Positions 7,201 through 10,290 of a DNA stretch of 10,290 nucleotides are shown here, one piece after another (within the stretch, counting starts at the first letter, position 1; every line of letters starts with the position of its first letter). The translations under genes and the position numbers were made by a program. The stretch lies in NCBI GenBank assembly GCA_029933495.1, contig JAOZOC010000072.1:1-10290 (forward strand). Reading direction: 5' to 3'. Below the pieces are notes generated by a model that saw only the letters and a program-made list of their open reading frames with translations, made no database searches and was not told the origin of the DNA. Source of the DNA: Bacteroidales bacterium (GTDB lineage: Bacteria > Bacteroidota > Bacteroidia > Bacteroidales > JAADJA01).

Positions 7201-7905
7201 CGAAGTGCAGACCTTCTTGCCAGGTCGGAGCGTGAGACCGCCTGGCGTGAGATGGCTAAGCAGGTGGCACACGAAATAAAAAACCCGCTGACTCCGATGA
7301 AGCTTAGCGTTCAGTACCTGCAAAAAGCCTGGGATGACAAAGCTCCCGACTGGAACGAAAGACTAAAAAGATTTACCGGCACCCTGACCGAACAGATAGA
7401 TACTCTATCGGCTATAGCAACGGCTTTTTCAGATTTTGCAAAGATGCCAAGATCTAATTTCGAAAAAACTGAACTAACAGATGTCATAAGCAAATCAATA
7501 GGGCTTTTCAAAAATTCAACCAAAATAAAATTTCAGTTTGAGCATTCTGGAAATTGTTTTGTTCTTGCCGACAGGGAGCAATTAATCCGCGTGTTTAATA
7601 ACCTGATCAAAAATTCAATTCAGGCGATAGATGACCAAAATAACGGGCTGATAGAGATTAAAATTACCACAGAAAACAACTTGCATATTATTCATTTTTC
7701 CGACAACGGAAAAGGAATCCCGACGGAGCAACGCGAAAAGGTTTTTTATCCAAACTTCACAACAAAAACAAGCGGTATGGGCCTGGGCCTTGCAATGGTT
7801 AAAAATATCATTGAGAATGCCGGTGGCGACATCACTTTCAGGTCGGAAGTGGGAGAGGGGACGGTGTTTGAAATCTCTTTGCCTGTTTTTGAGGAGGAGG
7901 AGTAA
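4207..7905 (+). CDS. Large multi-pass membrane sensor histidine kinase (HAMP-HisKA-HATPase)
   Basis: About 1232 residues from ATG 4207. An in-frame TTG at 4177 would add ten; positions here count from that TTG. The predicted order is a membrane segment at 21-43, an extracytoplasmic region of about 170 residues, eight membrane segments between 216 and 481, an extracytoplasmic region of about 245 residues, segments at 728-750 and 767-792, a third extracytoplasmic region of about 140 residues, and a last segment at 933-958. HAMP follows (about 959-1010), then HisKA with HEIKNPLTP (phospho-acceptor H1032), then the ATPase domain with N-box NNLIKNS (to N1146), G1 DNGKGIP (D1176) and G2 GMGLGLA near 1202. 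All catalytic motifs are intact. The core resembles NtrY-type kinases. It should autophosphorylate on His and pass the phosphate to a regulator not encoded here. The signal is unknown. ATG is preferred because TTG starts are uncommon. Confidence 0.9.
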   Translation: MRNIFRGKYNLLIPLVLAIFFLAIALLFSFLYISPDNSGFLTRSFQKTLRHKEKIVENVFSDIELELDTLNVKFFFEKKQYLDLYNEQGILILIFKNDRLAFWSDNSVSVSDDLNSNNLQDGLIHLSNGWFVKNEKNTPPYKIVGLIKIKNAYPYENSHITNRFENSFRIPAEVSISTRAGQNNINSADGSFLFSLKFPGKFTPATNLILFLTSLYLLVYIFIILFIYQAYRKVISLFNGNSFWILFLVFDILLLRFLFFYFKIPDVLYGSRLFGPQYLSISNLFPSLGDLLFNSVTIFAIAVVFHKELIIHSGIFNNSGWVKRALQISTLIFSFLLFELMTRLLTGVIINSTISFNLDNITTINAYSVIGFFSIALLTLSYVLFTFKISFSLSKSFQKQGEFFTLIAGTGITIYLLIRFLFKEDVLDLLFFLIYAGSFRIISRSGKLNIKFSTTVFFLILFSLYATLILYESNDYKEKENRKIIASNLGEERDLVVEFLFDDISDKLSKDTTLAIPLLDYLYKDANNYDTIRDYITSKYFNSYWDKYNFLITFCDDNRTLDIQPDDIIMNCYDYFENEVSVKGMPTNTDGLFFMDYDMSNDNYIGIVDYKVADTCIKIFIEVFSKIIPRGIGYPELLYDQKKIQRTDLSQYSWARYENGELISRFGKYFYSTSLSHYGRFADNIVFFNRNGFNHLYYRIDDSKVLIMSKKNPGILDIAAPFSYIFISFGVLLLIILILFNSPVNIRFFDMSFKKRLQIWITTIILISFIFVGVGSLLYIISLNNSKNHDLLSEKAHSVLIELEHKLSDEDTLSPEMHQYLGDILYKFSLVFFTDINLYNLDGTLLASSRPEIFDQGLISVKMNSKAFNMISNNRKSFFIHDESIGNYKYLSAYIPFRNFDNDLIAFVNLPYFARQDELTNEISALLVAFINIYVILIGISIFVALIISNHITKPVQLIREKISRLKLGTTNEKIEWEKKDEIGSLVDEYNRMVDELSRSADLLARSERETAWREMAKQVAHEIKNPLTPMKLSVQYLQKAWDDKAPDWNERLKRFTGTLTEQIDTLSAIATAFSDFAKMPRSNFEKTELTDVISKSIGLFKNSTKIKFQFEHSGNCFVLADREQLIRVFNNLIKNSIQAIDDQNNGLIEIKITTENNLHIIHFSDNGKGIPTEQREKVFYPNFTTKTSGMGLGLAMVKNIIENAGGDITFRSEVGEGTVFEISLPVFEEEE

Positions 7906-7954
7906 TTTAGTTTACCCTTTTTTCTTGCCAAAAAGACTTTAAGAAACACAAAAA

Positions 7955-7990
7955 ACTTAGTGAACCTTTGTGCCCTGGTGTCTTTGCGGC
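7955..7990. repeat. Degenerate CTTTGTG-type intergenic repeat element
   Basis: Four imperfect units of 8-9 bases follow one another: CTTAGTGAA, CCTTTGTGC, CCTGGTGT and CTTTGCGGC. Together they read as a degraded copy of the CTTTGTG/CTTTGCG (or CGCAAAG on the other strand) intergenic repeats that I recall from many Bacteroidota and other bacterial genomes. It sits about 50 bases after the sensor kinase stop codon and shows no coding potential. Its function is unknown. The family call is from memory and the copy is diverged, so the confidence is moderate. Confidence 0.5.
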
Positions 7991-8137
7991 AGAAGAACAT
8001 ATTCAAATCCTTGTTTATTAAAGCTATTCTTCCTCCAACTCTTTTTGTTCAATAACCAGCCAAATTTTAAAATAAATGATCTAAAAAAGAGTATTACTTA
8101 TCCTTCTTACCCTAGGGGATGATTTTTTCAATAATAA

Positions 8138-8169
8138 TTTGCTTTTGGCATTCTGTTTTTTTATTTTTG
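8138..8169 (+). promoter_or_regulatory. Bacteroidota-type promoter (TTTG / TAnnTTTG) for the T9SS protein gene
   Basis: TTTG at 8138-8141 and TATTTTTG at 8162-8169, separated by 20 bases, match the Bacteroidota housekeeping-sigma promoter pattern (TTTG, 17-23 bases, TAnnTTTG) without a mismatch in either box. Transcription would begin near 8175, giving a leader of about 20 bases before ATG 8197. The promoter also decides the start codon, because the upstream in-frame ATG at 8119 would lie ahead of it. The rest of the 291-base gap (7906-8196) holds only the repeat at 7955 and an isolated CCCTAGGG palindrome at 8110. Confidence 0.6.
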
Positions 8170-8196
8170 CATTTGCCAATCAAAAAATATAGAGCT

Positions 8197-9540
8197 ATGA
8201 AAAAACATATTTTACTTTCTGTAATCTTTTTTTTCGCAATTTTTACAATAGATTCACAAACGGTTGTTTTCCAAAAAACATTTGATTTTAGCAATAATGA
8301 TGATGCTTATGATATTTTACCTCTTGCAAGCGGCGAGTTGTTTGTCGTTGGTAGAACGATTGGTATCACAGGGGTTAACAATATTATGTTAATGAAGGTA
8401 GACGGTTCGGGTGAAATGTTATGGAAGAAAACTTATGGTGGAGATTTCAATTCATCGTGTAGAAAGATAATCCAAATATCGGATGGTAACTATCTGATAG
8501 GAGGGGAGTTGGGCGACACGGCATATATCTTAAAAGTATCTCCTGACGGAGATTCATTATGGAGTAAATCTTTTCCGGCCGAATATTCAAGCTATATTAC
8601 CGATTTAGTTCAGATGCCGGATAACGAAATTGTTTTCACAAAGATAGTTGAACTTTGCCCTGCAACTTCCCAGATTCAAAAGATTGATGTGGCGGGTAAT
8701 GTTTTATGGACACACGAATCACCTGGATCTGTTTATAATGATATTAAGGTCTATTCGGATAGTGAGTTTTATGTTTCGGGTTATGATGGTGGTTTTTATA
8801 CAAATCCTTTTCTGAAGAAATTTGATATTTCAGGCAATTTGGGTTTCTTTAAAGAATTCAATGAATATGACGGAATAAATAGTTCATTGGAAATAGCAGA
8901 TGGTATTGTTTTTCTCGGGGGTAGCAAATTATCGAATAATACAAGTATCTCGTCAGTAATTAAAACAGATTTGGAAGGAGTATCCGAAAATTGGTATGAT
9001 TTGGAGACATCTGCGTTTTATATTTCGGATTTAGCTATTAACGGTAGCGGAAATATACTGGCTTGTGCTTATGACGACTGGTACTACAACATTTACATAG
9101 CTAAATTTAACCAAAACGTGGAGGTGCTGGGTACAGGGAATTTTGAAATGCCTCACTGTTCTAATCTTTCACTGGCAGTTGTTGATGAATATCTGTATCT
9201 TTCAGGAACTGTTTATAATGATGATAACGATATCTTGTTAATGAAAATAAATATTGATTCTCTGACGGTCAGTGCTAATGAATTGGAAATTGTCAATAAT
9301 TACCGAATCTTTCCAAATCCCACCAGTGATAAAATAAATGTTGTTTTACCTGCCGGTACCGGCTGTGACGATATTTTGATTGAGATGTGGGATAATTCAG
9401 GCAGGAAAACAGACCTTACTGTATTATCAAAAGGGCTTTTTTATGAAATACCAGTCAATAATCTTAACAACGGTATCTATTATCTTTCAATATCTGTTCC
9501 GGGTAAAACCTTTACTGAGAAAATAGTAGTTAATCATTAA
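8197..9540 (+). CDS. Secreted beta-propeller-like protein with T9SS type A sorting domain
   Basis: A 447-residue exported protein. It begins with a signal peptide: MKKH, a hydrophobic run to about residue 18, and probable cleavage near S20-Q21. The body has seven repeats of about 47 residues, each with a Lys-Asp or Lys-Asn strand such as MKVDGSGEMLWKK, at residues 67, 113, 162, 208, 256, 303 and 350. The first three keep the G-x3-W of a PQQ-like or delta-60 type blade. The last 81 residues (367-447) form a T9SS type A (Por secretion tail) domain: YRIFPNPTSDKI, a central NSGR turn, and NNGIYYLSI ending in KIVVNH. This tail directs passage through the type IX system and attachment to or release from the cell surface. 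No catalytic motif is seen. A binding or surface role is inferred. ATG 8197 is chosen over ATG 8119 because it opens the signal peptide and follows the promoter. Confidence 0.9.
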   Translation: MKKHILLSVIFFFAIFTIDSQTVVFQKTFDFSNNDDAYDILPLASGELFVVGRTIGITGVNNIMLMKVDGSGEMLWKKTYGGDFNSSCRKIIQISDGNYLIGGELGDTAYILKVSPDGDSLWSKSFPAEYSSYITDLVQMPDNEIVFTKIVELCPATSQIQKIDVAGNVLWTHESPGSVYNDIKVYSDSEFYVSGYDGGFYTNPFLKKFDISGNLGFFKEFNEYDGINSSLEIADGIVFLGGSKLSNNTSISSVIKTDLEGVSENWYDLETSAFYISDLAINGSGNILACAYDDWYYNIYIAKFNQNVEVLGTGNFEMPHCSNLSLAVVDEYLYLSGTVYNDDNDILLMKINIDSLTVSANELEIVNNYRIFPNPTSDKINVVLPAGTGCDDILIEMWDNSGRKTDLTVLSKGLFYEIPVNNLNNGIYYLSISVPGKTFTEKIVVNH

Positions 9541-9588
9541 AGGATTGTATGCAGACTATCTGTATATAGACAATTTTGCTAATTCCCC

Positions 9589-10290
9589 CTATTTAATTTC
9601 AGGTAAATATTTAGTCAAAAAATCCGGCAAAGAGCAGACCCTTACATCCTCTTTCATAAGATAATCCTCAGAACCGGGTGTGATTATAAAATTCACATTT
9701 GTTTTAAGCTGGTTTATCGCTCTTGTATTTCCTGCAGAGAATGACGGTGAAGATGAATATTTGATTTCGGCAGTTGCAACCGGTTTCAGACTTTTGATAA
9801 ATACAAGGTCTATTTCACTTCCGTCCTGGGTTCTGTAATACGAAAGCTCAACATCTGCACTAAGAAGAGATGATATCTGGTTAATTACATAACTCTCCCA
9901 TGAGTTTCCAATTAAAGGATAGGCCTGCAAAGATTCAAAATCTGAAATATTCAATAAACGATGAAGAATTCCGGTATCCGTCAAATATATTTTCGGCGAT
10001 TTAATTAGTCTTTTTTTTATATTGAAATAATAAGGCTGAAGCCTTTTGATTAAAAATGAGCTTTCGAAAAAATCAATATATGTTTTTACAGTGGGAGAAC
10101 TAATCTGAAGTGACCTTCCAATGTCGGAATAGTTTAATATTTGACCGTTTAAATGGGCAAGCATTGTCCATAATCGCCGAATTAGAATTGAATTTGCCGA
10201 CAAACCAAGTGCAGGTAAATCACGTTGAGAGTAACTATTGATAAAATCGTTAAGCCATTGTTTTGCCATTTCAATATCAGGATTAAGAAA
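9589..10290 (-). CDS. ATPase-DUF4143 family protein, C-terminal part (runs off the right edge)
   Basis: The last 233 codons or so of a gene on the - strand. The frame stays open from Met at 10269 to the window edge with the in-frame residues FLNPDIE, so that Met is internal and the N-terminal AAA-type ATPase domain lies outside. What remains matches the DUF4143 half of the family: RDLPALG, a winged-helix-like segment (QILNYSDIGRSLQISSPTVK), then KRLIKSPKIYLTDTGILHRLL, a conserved GNSWESYVI, and the C-terminal pair SEIDLVF and AEIKYS. Counting from that Met, D154, E168 and K170 form a D-x(n)-E-x-K pattern like the PD-(D/E)xK nuclease fold. The cellular role of these proteins is poorly known; toxin-antitoxin-like or DNA-related roles have been guessed. 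The gene converges on the T9SS protein gene with 48 bases between the stop codons. Confidence 0.88.
   Translation of the reverse strand, partial: FLNPDIEMAKQWLNDFINSYSQRDLPALGLSANSILIRRLWTMLAHLNGQILNYSDIGRSLQISSPTVKTYIDFFESSFLIKRLQPYYFNIKKRLIKSPKIYLTDTGILHRLLNISDFESLQAYPLIGNSWESYVINQISSLLSADVELSYYRTQDGSEIDLVFIKSLKPVATAEIKYSSSPSFSAGNTRAINQLKTNVNFIITPGSEDYLMKEDVRVCSLPDFLTKYLPEIK

Noticed and set aside
7911..7936. CTTTTTT...AAAAAG hairpin after the kinase gene as an intrinsic terminator
   Set aside because: The stem is almost all A:T pairs and no T-tract follows it, so it does not meet the pattern of an intrinsic terminator.
8110..8117. CCCTAGGG palindrome
   Set aside because: An isolated 8-bp palindrome with no second copy or known binding protein; chance cannot be excluded.
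9544..9577. Imperfect dyad between the convergent stop codons (GACTAT/ATAGAC, flanked by ATTGT/ACAAT)
   Set aside because: It could be a weak bidirectional terminator, but the arms are A/T-rich, contain a mismatch and an uneven spacer, and lack a clear T-tract.

Overview
The window is AT-rich bacterial DNA that most probably comes from a member of the Bacteroidota. Three independent signs support this: a secreted protein with a C-terminal type IX secretion (T9SS type A) sorting tail, a promoter that fits the Bacteroidota-type TTTG/TAnnTTTG pattern, and a YbeY RNase with the residue pattern I associate with that phylum. Ribosome binding sites are weak or absent, which also fits. I cannot name a genus.

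Left part (1-4075): four genes on the + strand in close order. They encode an RsbW-like ATP-binding protein, the RNase YbeY, the tRNA-modification flavoprotein MnmG, and a zinc-ribbon class I methyltransferase. YbeY and MnmG give this part a translation and RNA-maturation character. Embedded in it are three 16-bp sites that match the ParB-binding parS consensus TGTTNCACGTGAAACA. One lies between ybeY and mnmG, one just upstream of the methyltransferase start, and one inside the methyltransferase reading frame. In many bacteria mnmG (gidA) sits near the origin next to parAB, so this segment is probably part of the chromosomal centromere region. That is the most notable signal in the window. A short palindromic repeat with a TTCGACTGCGCTC core lies between mnmG and the methyltransferase.

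Middle part (4076-7905): a very large membrane sensor histidine kinase of about 1230 residues. It has about 12 predicted membrane segments, three extracytoplasmic regions, HAMP, a phospho-acceptor domain and a catalytic ATPase domain. No response regulator is encoded in the window.

Right part (7906-10290): a roughly 290-base intergenic stretch holding a degenerate CTTTGTG-type repeat and a well-matched promoter. Next comes a secreted protein with seven repeats of about 47 residues, probably a seven-bladed beta-propeller, ending in a T9SS tail. Convergent to it on the - strand is the C-terminal part of an ATPase-DUF4143 protein that runs off the right edge. I saw no tRNA, rRNA, CRISPR array, insertion sequence or phage gene, and no obviously new multi-gene system. 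The most interesting features are the parS cluster and the unusual sensor kinase.
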